Source of the DNA: an uncultured Eubacteriales bacterium
GTDB taxonomy: Bacteria > Bacillota > Clostridia > Christensenellales > CAG-138
Assembly (NCBI GenBank): GCA_900550525.1
Contig: URSN01000044.1
Coordinates: 1-14,963 of the forward strand
Direction of reading: 5' to 3'
DNA length: 14,963 bases
Shown one piece after another: positions 6,239 through 14,367 of this stretch. Within the stretch, counting starts at the first letter, position 1; every line of letters begins with the position of its first letter. Both the position numbers and the translations under genes were made by a program. The notes under the pieces were generated by a model. It was given only the letters and a program-made list of their open reading frames with translations, searched no databases and was not told where the DNA came from.

Positions 6239-6294
6239 CTGTAGCGCCGCAGGGCGGCGGGCGAGACGGCGGGTGGAGCGAAGAAAGGCAAGCA

Positions 6295-7230
6295 ATGAAC
6301 ATCGCGATACTTGGGGCGGGCTCAATGGGAAGTCTGTTTGGGGGATACCTGACGAGGGGGAACGAAGTTTACCTGGTGGATGTGAACGCAGCACGCGTGG
6401 AGGCGAACGAGCGCGAGAGGGTGTGGAATCACGAACAGGACGGGACGGAAGGGCAGTACCGCCCGCACGCGGTGACGGATGCGGCCGGGCTGCCGGAGAT
6501 GGACCTGGTGATCGTATTCGTGAAGGCGATGCACACCGAGAGCGCCTTGTCCGCCAACCGGGCGCTGATCGGGCCGGGGACGTACCTGATGACGCTGCAA
6601 AACGGCGCGGGCCACGAGGCGCGGCTGCTGCGGTACGCAGACCGGGATCATGTGATCATCGGGACGACGCTGCACAACGGATCGCTGCTGGAGAACGGGC
6701 ACGTGAACCACGGCGGCGGGGGGCAGACGACGATCGGGCTGCTGGGGGGCGCAAGCGAGCGGATCGCGCACATTGCAAAAGCGCTGAGCGCCTGCGCTCT
6801 GAGCTGCAGCACGTCGGACCAGGTGCGGCGGCAGATCTGGAGCAAGCTGTTTTTGAACACGGCGGCCAGCTCGCTGACGGCGATACTGCAGGTGCCGCTG
6901 GGGTTCATACTGGAGGATGCGCACGCGCGCGGCATGATGCGGCGGCTGGCGCAGGAAGCGGTGGCGGTGGCGAACGCGGAGGGGCTGGGCGAGCCGTTTG
7001 ACTCGGAGGAGGTCATCGCGGGGATCGAGACGGTGCTGGCCAACGCCAGGGGCGGGTATACGTCGATCTATGCGGATGTCAGGGCCGGCGCGCGGTCGGA
7101 GGTGGATACGATCAGCGGGTCGGTGGTGGAGGCGGCGAAGGCGGCGGGGGTCGCGGCGCCGTGTCACGAGATGGTGGTGTCTCTGATCCACGCGCTGGAG
7201 CACCGGAACGCACAGGAGGGAAAGGCATGA
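6295..7230 (+). CDS. Ketopantoate reductase-family (PanE/ApbA-like) dehydrogenase
   Basis: This is a NAD(P)-dependent reductase of 311 residues that interconverts a 2-oxo acid and a 2-hydroxy acid. The Rossmann motif GAGSMG (residues 7-12), K77 (VFVKAMHT), N103 (LQNG), K184/N188 (WSKLFLN) and E269 (RSEVD) match the cofactor and catalytic positions of E. coli PanE (K72, N98, K176, N180, E256). The usual LNG after the glutamate is replaced by ISG. ATG 6295 has GAAAGG six nt upstream; the open frame further upstream is not coding. The gene begins a same-strand series with a cyclase, two lyases and a transporter, not pantothenate genes, so its substrate is probably not ketopantoate. Codons end almost always in G or C with strong CTG/GCG/ACG bias. 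A true PanE in pantothenate synthesis is the alternative. Confidence 0.9.
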   Translation: MNIAILGAGSMGSLFGGYLTRGNEVYLVDVNAARVEANERERVWNHEQDGTEGQYRPHAVTDAAGLPEMDLVIVFVKAMHTESALSANRALIGPGTYLMTLQNGAGHEARLLRYADRDHVIIGTTLHNGSLLENGHVNHGGGGQTTIGLLGGASERIAHIAKALSACALSCSTSDQVRRQIWSKLFLNTAASSLTAILQVPLGFILEDAHARGMMRRLAQEAVAVANAEGLGEPFDSEEVIAGIETVLANARGGYTSIYADVRAGARSEVDTISGSVVEAAKAAGVAAPCHEMVVSLIHALEHRNAQEGKA

Positions 7231-7907
7231 GCGTATACGAACTGAACGGGCTGCGGGTGATCGACCTGACGAAGTATCTGGACCCGGCGGCGGAGACGCG
7301 GCGGTGCCACCTGTACCGGTTCAACACGGGCGGGCCGATTCCGGACTACCACACGATCATGGATCTGACGAGCCATCTGGGGACGCACTGCGAATGCCCC
7401 TATCACCATGACGACAACTGGCCGGACGCGTCGGCGCTGCCGCTGACGAGCTTCATGGGGCGCGGGATCTATGCGACGGTGGAAGGGGTGGAGCCGAACG
7501 GGTACATCACGGGCGCGGTGCTGGACCGTGTGCTGGGGCAAAAGGTGCGGCCCGGGGACGTGGTGATCCTGGACTCGCCGTACAAGCTGGAGCCGTTCAC
7601 GGCAAAGACGAACACGGCGGAGGACAGGCGGCTGTTCGTGAACGGGGAGACGGCGCAGTGGATGGTGGACCACGAGGTGAAGTGCGTAGGGTTTGGGGAC
7701 GGGGTCTCGATCGAGAACCGGAACGAGGATGTGAAGCCGTTCCACGACGTGTGTATGGCGAAGAACATCACGTTCCTTGAGGTGCTCAAAAACCTGGACG
7801 AGCTGCGTCAGGAGACGTTCTTCATCTCCTTCGCCCCGCTCTATATCAAGGGCCTCGACTCCTGCCCCGTCCGCGTCTATGCCATTGAAGGGCTGCCCGG
7901 ATTCTGA
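7227..7907 (+). CDS. Cyclase family metal-dependent hydrolase (kynurenine formamidase-like)
   Basis: This 226-residue member of the cyclase/kynurenine formamidase family (PF04199) hydrolyses an amide, formamide or cyclic bond with a divalent metal. The metal motif HLGTHCECPYH (H50, H54, E56, H60) matches HxGTHxDxPxH with Asp changed to Glu. The second family motif is present as H173 (PFHD) and E185 (FLEVLKNL). ATG 7227 overlaps the previous TGA as ATGA, with AGGAGGG six nt before it, so the two are translationally coupled. Codon style changes about 120 nt from the end, from G-ending (acg, ccg, gtg) to C-ending (atc, gcc, gtc). True kynurenine formamidase is unlikely because no tryptophan-catabolism genes are nearby. 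The substrate is unknown. Confidence 0.92.
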   Translation: MSVYELNGLRVIDLTKYLDPAAETRRCHLYRFNTGGPIPDYHTIMDLTSHLGTHCECPYHHDDNWPDASALPLTSFMGRGIYATVEGVEPNGYITGAVLDRVLGQKVRPGDVVILDSPYKLEPFTAKTNTAEDRRLFVNGETAQWMVDHEVKCVGFGDGVSIENRNEDVKPFHDVCMAKNITFLEVLKNLDELRQETFFISFAPLYIKGLDSCPVRVYAIEGLPGF

Positions 7908-7942
7908 AAACCGGGAACATCGGAAAGGTTCAGCTTCATATC

Positions 7943-8836
7943 ATGGAAAAGAAAAAAACTCTTCGAGAACTGCTGGAAAAAGGACAGGTCTTTGCTCCCT
8001 GTATCTGGGATTGCGTCACAGCGCGTTCTGCGGAACTTTGCGGCTTCGGCGCTACCGTGCTCAGCAGCGGCGCGCTCGCCTGGAGCATGCTTGGCATGCC
8101 GGATCTGGGTTTGCTGACGGTCGACGAGGTTGTCTTTGCAACGGAACGCATCGCCCAGTTTTCCTCAATCCCGTTGATCATTGATGCGGAGGACGGCTAT
8201 GGCGAAAGTCCGATCCATACCTATCGCACCGTTTCCCGGCTGGCCAAGGCAGGCGCCATGGCCGTCATGATCGATGATACGACGGGAATCCGCGGCTGGG
8301 AGCGTCAGCTCTATCAGGACACGCGGCTTTACGAAACGATACCCGAAAAGAACTGGCTGGCGAAGCTGGATGCAGCAATGGCCGCCTGCGAGGGAACGGA
8401 CTGCATGCTCATCGCCCGCACGGAGGCTAAGTTCAAATCCGGCCTGGATGCTGCAATCAACCGCTGCCTTTCAGCGCATGCGCTCGGCGCGCCCATGACG
8501 CTTGCCATCGGCATCCAAGGCGTTGCCGACGCTACGGCCGTTTCGGAGAGGGTGCCGGGATGGAAGATGTATCCCGATGTGAAATCCAAAAACGGCGTGA
8601 CGGATATCGATCTGCAAACCGCTGCGCGGCTGGGCTTTAACCTGGTTACGATGCACTATATGGAAAAGGCCGTTGAATTCGGGCTGATGCTCTATGGTCT
8701 TGAAAACTGCAAAAACGGCAGCACCGTGTTTTCGGACAGCCATGACATGGGCGGCGTTGGCCCCGCATGCCGCGGCAAGTTTTCAACCTACAAGCATTGG
8801 CTCGATATGGAGCAGAAATTTTTGAACCGGCAGTAA
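7943..8836 (+). CDS. Isocitrate lyase/PEP mutase family enzyme, paralogue 1
   Basis: This 297-residue (beta/alpha)8 enzyme belongs to the isocitrate lyase/PEP mutase superfamily, which makes or breaks C-C or P-C bonds next to a 2-oxo acid with Mg2+. Seen: SSGALAWSMLG-PD (D54), metal motif DAEDGYG (D81, E83), DDTTG (D111-D112) and IARTEA (R159, E161). The usual DxD reads D-A-E and the usual E-D reads D-D, both conservative swaps, and the KKCGH/KRCGH loop of isocitrate and methylisocitrate lyases is absent, so it is neither of these. A 35-nt gap separates it from the cyclase; the nearest ribosome-like GGAAAGG is 14-15 nt upstream, which is long. It is followed at once by a close paralogue. Possible activities include dimethylmalate-type lyase, oxaloacetate hydrolase-like or phosphonate chemistry. 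Confidence 0.9.
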   Translation: MEKKKTLRELLEKGQVFAPCIWDCVTARSAELCGFGATVLSSGALAWSMLGMPDLGLLTVDEVVFATERIAQFSSIPLIIDAEDGYGESPIHTYRTVSRLAKAGAMAVMIDDTTGIRGWERQLYQDTRLYETIPEKNWLAKLDAAMAACEGTDCMLIARTEAKFKSGLDAAINRCLSAHALGAPMTLAIGIQGVADATAVSERVPGWKMYPDVKSKNGVTDIDLQTAARLGFNLVTMHYMEKAVEFGLMLYGLENCKNGSTVFSDSHDMGGVGPACRGKFSTYKHWLDMEQKFLNRQ

Positions 8837-8848
8837 AAGGAGTCATTA

Positions 8849-9745
8849 ATGGAAACGAAGGTCACGTTGAAAAGCCTGTTGGAAAAGGGCCGTGTATTCG
8901 CACCCTGCATCTGGGACTGCATGTCCGCCAAGGCGGCGGAGATGAGCGGATTCAAGGCGGCGCTGCTGAGCAGCGGCTGCATGTCGTTCAGCATGCTGGG
9001 CCTGCCGGATCTGGGATTGCTCACGCTGGACGACGTGCTCCTGATGACTGAGCGCATCACCAATATCTCGCCGCTTCCGCTGATCGTCGATGCCGAAGAC
9101 GGCTATGGCGACAGCCCCGTCAGTGCGTATTGGACGGCAAAACGGCTGGCGAAGGCGGGCGCCTCGGCATTGACGCTGGATGATACGACGGGGCTGCGCG
9201 GCTGGCAGCGCATCGTGGGCGGCCAGCAGGCCGGATATGACGTCGTTCCGGTCAACGAATGGCTGGCCAAGGTGAAGGCAGCGCTTGATGCGCTCGACGG
9301 AACCGATTGCCTGCTCATCGCGCGCACGGAAGCCATGTATCGGTACGGCCTCGACGAGGCGATCGAGCGCTGCGTCCGTGCTGCAGAGATCGGCGCGCCG
9401 ATGACGCTGGTGATCGGGTTGACGAACATCGAGCAATGCCGCCAGATCAACGAGCGCGTTCCGGGCTTGAAGATGTATCCGGATGTGTTTGTGCACGATG
9501 GGAAACCCGATGTGGTGCTCTCGGAAGTCGAACCGCTTGGCTTCCGTCTCGTAACGGCGCACTGCCTTGAAACCGCTGCGATGCGCGGCATGGTGGAGTA
9601 CGGAACCGAAAACCGCAAGAATGAGAGCACGGTCTATTCCGTTTCTCAGGGGATGGGCGATCTGATCCCCAAGGGGCGCGACCCCTTCGGCAAGATGAAA
9701 TGGATCGAGATGGAAGCAGAGTACATCAAGATGTTCCAGCAATAA
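8849..9745 (+). CDS. Isocitrate lyase/PEP mutase family enzyme, paralogue 2
   Basis: This 298-residue tandem paralogue of the preceding gene has roughly 60% identity over the first 118 residues by eye, with the same active-site pattern at the same positions: D54, D81, E83, D111-D112, R159, E161. ATG 8849 follows AAGGAG (8837-8842) by six nt, and only 12 nt separate it from the previous stop. The segment after DDTTGLRGW differs most (GGQQAGY against YQDTRLY). In this superfamily the corresponding region carries the mobile substrate loop, so the two copies may differ in specificity. Both copies keep all the same core residues, so neither looks dead. They could form a hetero-oligomer or act on successive intermediates. 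Confidence 0.9.
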   Translation: METKVTLKSLLEKGRVFAPCIWDCMSAKAAEMSGFKAALLSSGCMSFSMLGLPDLGLLTLDDVLLMTERITNISPLPLIVDAEDGYGDSPVSAYWTAKRLAKAGASALTLDDTTGLRGWQRIVGGQQAGYDVVPVNEWLAKVKAALDALDGTDCLLIARTEAMYRYGLDEAIERCVRAAEIGAPMTLVIGLTNIEQCRQINERVPGLKMYPDVFVHDGKPDVVLSEVEPLGFRLVTAHCLETAAMRGMVEYGTENRKNESTVYSVSQGMGDLIPKGRDPFGKMKWIEMEAEYIKMFQQ

Positions 9746-9789
9746 GCGCATACAGCGCTGAGAGCAAAATAACCAAGGAGGATCGTATT

Positions 9790-11412
9790 GTGAAGAAGCT
9801 GTTTACCTTCGCGCTGGCCCTCTTGCTGGTGTTGTCGCTTGTGGCGTGCACGCAGCAGACGCCCGCGCCCACCGACGACCCCGGTGCGGGGGACGTCTCC
9901 GGCGAGCCGGAAGCGCCGGCTGCCCCCGGCGATGAGGATCAGGGGGACGAGGAGGCGGCAGGCGTAACCCCCGGAGGCACGCTTGTAATCTCGGTGATCG
10001 CGGACGCGGCGACTATGAATCCGCTCGAGATTCGCAATCCGTCAAACCTCAATCATGCCAATCCCATTTTCGAGACGCTGCTGGCCTATGATGAAAATGG
10101 CGATCCGCAGCCGTTCCTGGCCAAGTCCATCACGGAGGACGTTGAGAACCTGACGTACACCATCGAGCTCAACGAAGGCATCCTCTTCCATGACGGTACG
10201 GAACTGACCGCCGAGGTCTGCAAATGGAACCTCGATCTGTATATGGCAGAGGGCGTCCTGCGCTCGTCGTTCTTCTCCAATGTGGATTCGGTTGAGGTGA
10301 CGGGCGATTATACCGTTGTGATCCATCTCAAGCAGTGGGACAGCACGCTCCCCAATGCGCTTGCGCGCCAGGGCGGTTATATGGCCTCTAAGGAAGCGTA
10401 TGAAAAGGACCCGGAAGGGTTTGGCGAGCATCCTGTGGGAACCGGTCCGTTCATGTTTGACGAATGGGAGCACGGCGTCAGCATTTCGTTTGTGAAGTTT
10501 GCCGATTACTGGCAGGGCGAGCCCTACCTGGACGGCGTCCGCTTCGATGTGTACGCCAACGACCTGGTCGCCCAGGCGGCCGTGCAGGCGGGCGATGTGC
10601 ATATCATGTCGCCGTCGGATGTCACCATCATCGATGACATGCGCAGCAAGGGCTATACGGTCTACAACATGAACGTGCCGCAGAGCTGTTATACCCTGTG
10701 CTTCAACTGTGTGAGCGACGATCCGCTTTCCGACGTGCTCGTCCGTCAGGCGATTGCTTATGCAATCGATGCGGACGCCATTACCGCAGCGCTCTTTGGC
10801 GATTATGGCGCAGCGACGAACCAGTATGCGCTCGTCGGCTCGACCTACTACAACGATGAGGTCAACATTGGCTTTGATCTGGAAAAGGCGAAGGAGCTGC
10901 TTGCACAGGCCGGTTATGCCGACGGCTTCTCAACGAAGCTTACTGTAGTGAACTCCACGCGCATTGTGGAAGTCTGCCAGGTCATTGCGGACATGCTCTC
11001 CGAGATCGGCATTGAGGTTGAACTCAACCTGGTTGACGCCGGTGCGTATACCAATGCAATCGGCGGCTGGGAACCGGGCATGTTCCTGCACACCATGTCC
11101 ATGTACAACGGCGTGGACGCGCAGCTTGCCGGCAACTTCAAGCAGGGCCTGCAAAGCGGCCTTGGCATCAACTGCTTCCTCCACCCGGACGACCTGAACG
11201 AGCTGCTGCTTTCTGCCAGCGCTTCCGGGAAGGCGGAGGCCGTTGAGCAGTTCAAGGATGCGCAGAAGCTGATCGTTGAGGACTATTGCCTTGTGCGCTG
11301 CTTCACAGTCAGCTTCCAGAGCTTCATCACGAGCCCGAACCTGCACGACTGCGGCTACGCCGAGAACACGCCCTATAACTCCACGCTTCATAAGGCATGG
11401 ATTGAACAGTAA
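9790..11412 (+). CDS. Family 5 solute-binding lipoprotein (peptide/nickel-type ABC transporter)
   Basis: This is the extracellular substrate-binding protein of the downstream ABC importer, 540 residues, SBP_bac_5 family. A signal peptide ends in lipobox SLVAC with Cys20, followed by a low-complexity acidic and proline-rich linker (about 21-63) that tethers it to the membrane. Family landmarks include GGTLVISV near the mature start, DGTELTAEV, PVGTGPFMFDEW and DVLVRQAIAYAIDADAI. The start is GTG 9790, eight nt after AGGAGG (9776-9781); the open frame continues upstream into the lyase gene without support. Family 5 proteins bind dipeptides, oligopeptides, nickel chelates, glutathione, opines or other small acids, so the ligand cannot be named. 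A hairpin follows the gene (11426-11463). Confidence 0.95.
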   Translation: MKKLFTFALALLLVLSLVACTQQTPAPTDDPGAGDVSGEPEAPAAPGDEDQGDEEAAGVTPGGTLVISVIADAATMNPLEIRNPSNLNHANPIFETLLAYDENGDPQPFLAKSITEDVENLTYTIELNEGILFHDGTELTAEVCKWNLDLYMAEGVLRSSFFSNVDSVEVTGDYTVVIHLKQWDSTLPNALARQGGYMASKEAYEKDPEGFGEHPVGTGPFMFDEWEHGVSISFVKFADYWQGEPYLDGVRFDVYANDLVAQAAVQAGDVHIMSPSDVTIIDDMRSKGYTVYNMNVPQSCYTLCFNCVSDDPLSDVLVRQAIAYAIDADAITAALFGDYGAATNQYALVGSTYYNDEVNIGFDLEKAKELLAQAGYADGFSTKLTVVNSTRIVEVCQVIADMLSEIGIEVELNLVDAGAYTNAIGGWEPGMFLHTMSMYNGVDAQLAGNFKQGLQSGLGINCFLHPDDLNELLLSASASGKAEAVEQFKDAQKLIVEDYCLVRCFTVSFQSFITSPNLHDCGYAENTPYNSTLHKAWIEQ

Positions 11413-11425
11413 CCCGTCTCTTTCT

Positions 11426-11463
11426 GGCATGGCCGTCCGTCAGTTGCGGCGGGCGGCCATGCC
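11426..11463 (+). promoter_or_regulatory. Intercistronic stem-loop after the binding-protein gene
   Basis: A 10-bp perfect stem GGCATGGCCG/CGGCCATGCC extends by six further pairs (two G-U) to a 6-nt loop, with no T-tract. It lies between the binding-protein gene and the permeases in the only long gap of the transporter operon (108 bp). This is typical of an mRNA-stabilising or partial-termination element that lets the binding protein be made in excess. Confidence 0.6.
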
Positions 11464-11520
11464 CTGTAAGACGGATCATTTTCCGGCTGCCTTTGCCGGT
11501 AACGCATTTCGGAGGTACGC

Positions 11521-12471
11521 ATGGGCAAGTTCATCATCAAGCGCGTGCTCATATCCATTGTCGTCGTATTTCTGGTATCGGTGTTTGCGTTTTCTCTGAT
11601 GCACATCCTGCCGGGCGACCCCGCCAGGTTGTCCTTGGGCGAGGAGGCGTCCCAGGAGGATGTCGATGCGCTGCGCGAAGAGCTCAACCTTAACAAACCG
11701 GTGCTGGAACAGTATTTCATCTGGATCAGCGGCATCTTCCGCGGCGATTTCGGCCAGTCCATCCAGTACCACAGGCCGGTGCTGGACATCATGCAGGAGC
11801 GGCTTCCGCGCACCGTGGCCATCGGTCTGCCAACGCTTGTGATTTCCACGATCATCGGCATTGCCTTTGGTATCATCAGCGCCATTCGCCGCGGCAAATT
11901 CATCGACCAGGTGATCACGTTCCTAGCCACCATCGGCATGGGCACGCCGGTGTTCTGGATCGGCATTTTGGGGATTTATCTGTTTGCCATGCGGCTTGGG
12001 ATACTGCCCATCCAGGGATTTACAAGCCCGACGGAGGATTTTGCAAAATACGTCCATCAGGCGATCCTCCCGGTATTCTGTCTTTCGACGCATCAGGTCG
12101 CGTCCGTTTCCCGGCAGACGCGCACCAACATGCTGGACGTCATCAATCAGGATTATATCCGCACGGCGAAGGCGAACGGCATCCGTCCCTCCAGCATCGT
12201 GTTCAAGCATGCGCTGCGCAATGCGCTGATCCCGATCGTAACGGTCATCGCAATGCAGGTACGCATGGTCATTGGCGGTTCGCTGATTGTGGAACAGGTG
12301 TTCAATATCGCCGGCATCGGTCAGCTGCTGCAAACGGCCGTCGGCAATCGCGACTACCTGATCGTGCAGGGTGCGGTTCTGGTCATCTCGCTGGTGACCG
12401 TTGGCTGCAACCTGCTGGTCGATATCCTGTATGGCGTTGTCGACCCCCGCATCCGCAAGACACAGAGGTGA
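11521..12471 (+). CDS. ABC transporter permease, DppB/OppB type
   Basis: This is the first membrane subunit of the importer, 316 residues with about six transmembrane helices. It starts MGKFIIKRVLISIVVVFLVS, with the family's N-terminal helix and the LPGDPA motif right after it. The cytoplasmic EAA-type coupling loop is seen as DYIRTAKANGI followed by FKHALRNALIP, and the C-terminus DPRIRK is standard. ATG 11521 follows GGAGGT (11511-11516). It pairs with the downstream DppC-type permease to form the channel and receives substrate from the lipoprotein encoded upstream. Confidence 0.95.
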   Translation: MGKFIIKRVLISIVVVFLVSVFAFSLMHILPGDPARLSLGEEASQEDVDALREELNLNKPVLEQYFIWISGIFRGDFGQSIQYHRPVLDIMQERLPRTVAIGLPTLVISTIIGIAFGIISAIRRGKFIDQVITFLATIGMGTPVFWIGILGIYLFAMRLGILPIQGFTSPTEDFAKYVHQAILPVFCLSTHQVASVSRQTRTNMLDVINQDYIRTAKANGIRPSSIVFKHALRNALIPIVTVIAMQVRMVIGGSLIVEQVFNIAGIGQLLQTAVGNRDYLIVQGAVLVISLVTVGCNLLVDILYGVVDPRIRKTQR

Positions 12472-12478
12472 TGATCAG

Positions 12479-13351
12479 ATGAAAACGACAACCGCTGCAT
12501 CCACCGGAAAGTTTAAGCAGACCGTGCGCGTGTTCTTTTCCCGCGGGATCATTGTAAAGATTTGTTTCGGCATCATCGTCCTGTTCATTCTTGCGGCCAT
12601 CTTTGCGCCGGTGCTGACCCCTTATGCACCGGAAGAGCAGGCGCTGCTGGATAAGCTTCAGGGACCGTCAGCCGAACACCTGCTGGGCACGGATACGCTG
12701 GGGCGCGACCTTTTGACGCGCATCCTCTTCGGCGCGCGCATCAGCCTGCTCTCCAGCGTGCTCTCCAGCCTGATCGCCGCCGCGATCGGCACCTTCCTCG
12801 GATTGATCGCCGGATATTTTGGCGGTGTACTCAGCCAGTTCATCATGCGTGTGATCGATGCGCAGCTGTCCATTCCGCCGCTGGTTTTGACCATGGTGCT
12901 GGCGATGGTGTTCGGCGGCGGCGTCACGGGCGTGAGCATTGTCATCGGTCTTTCCATGTTCCCTTCCTATACGCGCGTCTCCTACGGCATGGTGCTTTCG
13001 CTCCGGGAGAACGACTATGTAACGGCCGCCCGCTTGGTAGGGCAGAGTCAGCGCAAGATACTGTTCAAGCATCTGCTTCCGAACTGCTTCCCTTCGCTGA
13101 TCGTCATGTTCACCATGAATCTTGGCACTGCAATCATGCTGGAGGCGTCCATGAGCTACCTCGGCGTTGGCATCACACCGCCCACGCCCGCGTGGGGCAG
13201 CATGGTTTCGGAAGGCTATAAGTGCCTGCTGACCAACCCGATGGTCGCCATTTTGCCGGGCATCTGCGTCATCCTGGTCGTCGTTGCGTTCAATATCGTC
13301 GGCGACGGCCTGCGTGATGCCATCGATCCAAGACTGAGGGGGAAACTGTAA
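12479..13351 (+). CDS. ABC transporter permease, DppC/OppC type
   Basis: This is the second membrane subunit, 290 residues. A cytoplasmic N-terminus precedes the first helix (about residues 24-44). The DppC signature [22 protein letters not shown] is present, cited here by its key LGTD and GRD residues. The coupling loop reads [12 protein letters not shown] with KHLLPNCFP after it, and the end is [17 protein letters not shown] 12479 is preceded by GAGGTGA (12465-12471), which also contains the previous stop; 7 nt separate the genes. The frame could open earlier, inside the previous gene, but nothing supports that. Confidence 0.95.
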   Translation: MKTTTAASTGKFKQTVRVFFSRGIIVKICFGIIVLFILAAIFAPVLTPYAPEEQALLDKLQGPSAEHLLGTDTLGRDLLTRILFGARISLLSSVLSSLIAAAIGTFLGLIAGYFGGVLSQFIMRVIDAQLSIPPLVLTMVLAMVFGGGVTGVSIVIGLSMFPSYTRVSYGMVLSLRENDYVTAARLVGQSQRKILFKHLLPNCFPSLIVMFTMNLGTAIMLEASMSYLGVGITPPTPAWGSMVSEGYKCLLTNPMVAILPGICVILVVVAFNIVGDGLRDAIDPRLRGKL

Positions 13352-14367
13352 TGGCGCACAACGAAAACAACGTGCAGGGCGCGCTGCTGGAAGTAAGGAA
13401 CCTGCGCACCTCGTTTTTCACGCAGAACGGTGAGGTCAGGGCGGTCAACGACGTTTCGTTCCATGTCGACCGGCAGGAGGTCGTCGCCATCGTGGGTGAG
13501 AGCGGCTGCGGGAAATCCGTCACGCAGATGTCGGTCATGCAGCTGGTGCAGTCGCCTCCCGGGAAAATCCTTGGCGGCGAGGTGCTCTTTGAGGGGCGCG
13601 ACCTGCTGAAGCTGAACGCCAAGCAGATGCGCTCGGTGCGCGGCTCCGACATCGCCATGATCTTCCAGGAGCCGATGACAAGCCTCAACCCCGTATATAC
13701 CGTAGGCTCACAGCTGACGGAGGTGATCCGCACCCATATGGATGCGGATCAGAAAACGGCCTGGCGCCTGGGCGTCGAAGCGCTGGAGAGCGTCGGCATC
13801 CCGGATCCCGAGCAGCGCATGAAGAATTATCCGTTCGAGATGAGCGGCGGCATGCGTCAGCGCGTGATGATCGCCATCGCGGTTGCCTGCAAGGCAAAGC
13901 TCATCATCGCCGACGAACCGACGACGGCGCTGGACGTGACGACGCAGGCGCAGGTGATGGAGCTGCTGCTCTCGCTTGTGGAGAAGATGCACACCTCGCT
14001 GATCGTGGTCACGCACAACCTGGGCCTGGTCACGCGCTATGCCGACCGCATCTACGTCATGTACGCCGGCCGGGTGGTCGAATCCGGCACGACGGAGGAC
14101 CTGCTGATGCATCCCCGCCATCCGTACACCATCGGGCTGCTCAAGTCCGTACCAAAGCTCGACGGGGACAAGGACGGGGACCTCGTGCCCATCCAGGGCG
14201 CGCCGCCGAACCTTGCCAAACTGCCGGAGGGCTGCGCCTTCCGCCCGCGCTGTCCCTACGCCTGCGAGCGCTGCGGAGAGGGCGGCGCGCCTGCGCTGCG
14301 GCCGGTCGGCGAACACGAGCATATGGCTGCCTGCCATCTGGACATGGAGGTGAACGACCTTGGCTAA
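13351..14367 (+). CDS. ABC transporter ATP-binding protein, DppD/OppD type
   Basis: This is the first ATPase of the importer, 338 residues. Walker A is GESGCGKS (49-56), the Q-loop has Q106 (IFQEP), the signature is MSGGMRQR (from 164), Walker B ends D188-E189 and the switch histidine is H222. The C-terminal oligopeptide-transporter domain has four well-spaced cysteines (C295, C301, C308, C328), which in DppD/OppD proteins bind an iron-sulfur cluster; a further C305 lies between them. The start codon shares one base with the previous stop (TAATG), indicating translational coupling. An 'S-G-G-M' rather than 'S-G-G-Q' signature is normal for this subfamily. Confidence 0.96.
   Translation: MAHNENNVQGALLEVRNLRTSFFTQNGEVRAVNDVSFHVDRQEVVAIVGESGCGKSVTQMSVMQLVQSPPGKILGGEVLFEGRDLLKLNAKQMRSVRGSDIAMIFQEPMTSLNPVYTVGSQLTEVIRTHMDADQKTAWRLGVEALESVGIPDPEQRMKNYPFEMSGGMRQRVMIAIAVACKAKLIIADEPTTALDVTTQAQVMELLLSLVEKMHTSLIVVTHNLGLVTRYADRIYVMYAGRVVESGTTEDLLMHPRHPYTIGLLKSVPKLDGDKDGDLVPIQGAPPNLAKLPEGCAFRPRCPYACERCGEGGAPALRPVGEHEHMAACHLDMEVNDLG

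Larger units (their letters stand above)
5686..6294. other. Gene-free 609-bp stretch with inverted repeat copies
   Basis: No credible coding frame is seen on either strand. It holds two inverted copies of a repeat (5697-5807 and 5936-6238), an AT-rich core (5820-5875) unlike the GC-rich surroundings, a perfect palindrome TGCAAACAGGCGGTTTGCA at 5875-5893 and a hairpin at 6117-6139. No clear forward promoter for the downstream operon was found, although it should lie here or within 6239-6294. Confidence 0.7.

Noticed and set aside
5839..6294. N-terminal extension of the PanE-like protein
   Set aside because: It spans the repeat copies and palindrome and is low quality. ATG 6295 begins directly with the Rossmann motif and has a ribosome site.
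8846..9751. 301-residue minus-strand frame opposite lyase paralogue 2, and similar ones opposite the PanE-like, cyclase and ATPase genes
   Set aside because: These are complementary-strand shadows with no recognisable domain, while the plus-strand proteins have conserved motifs.
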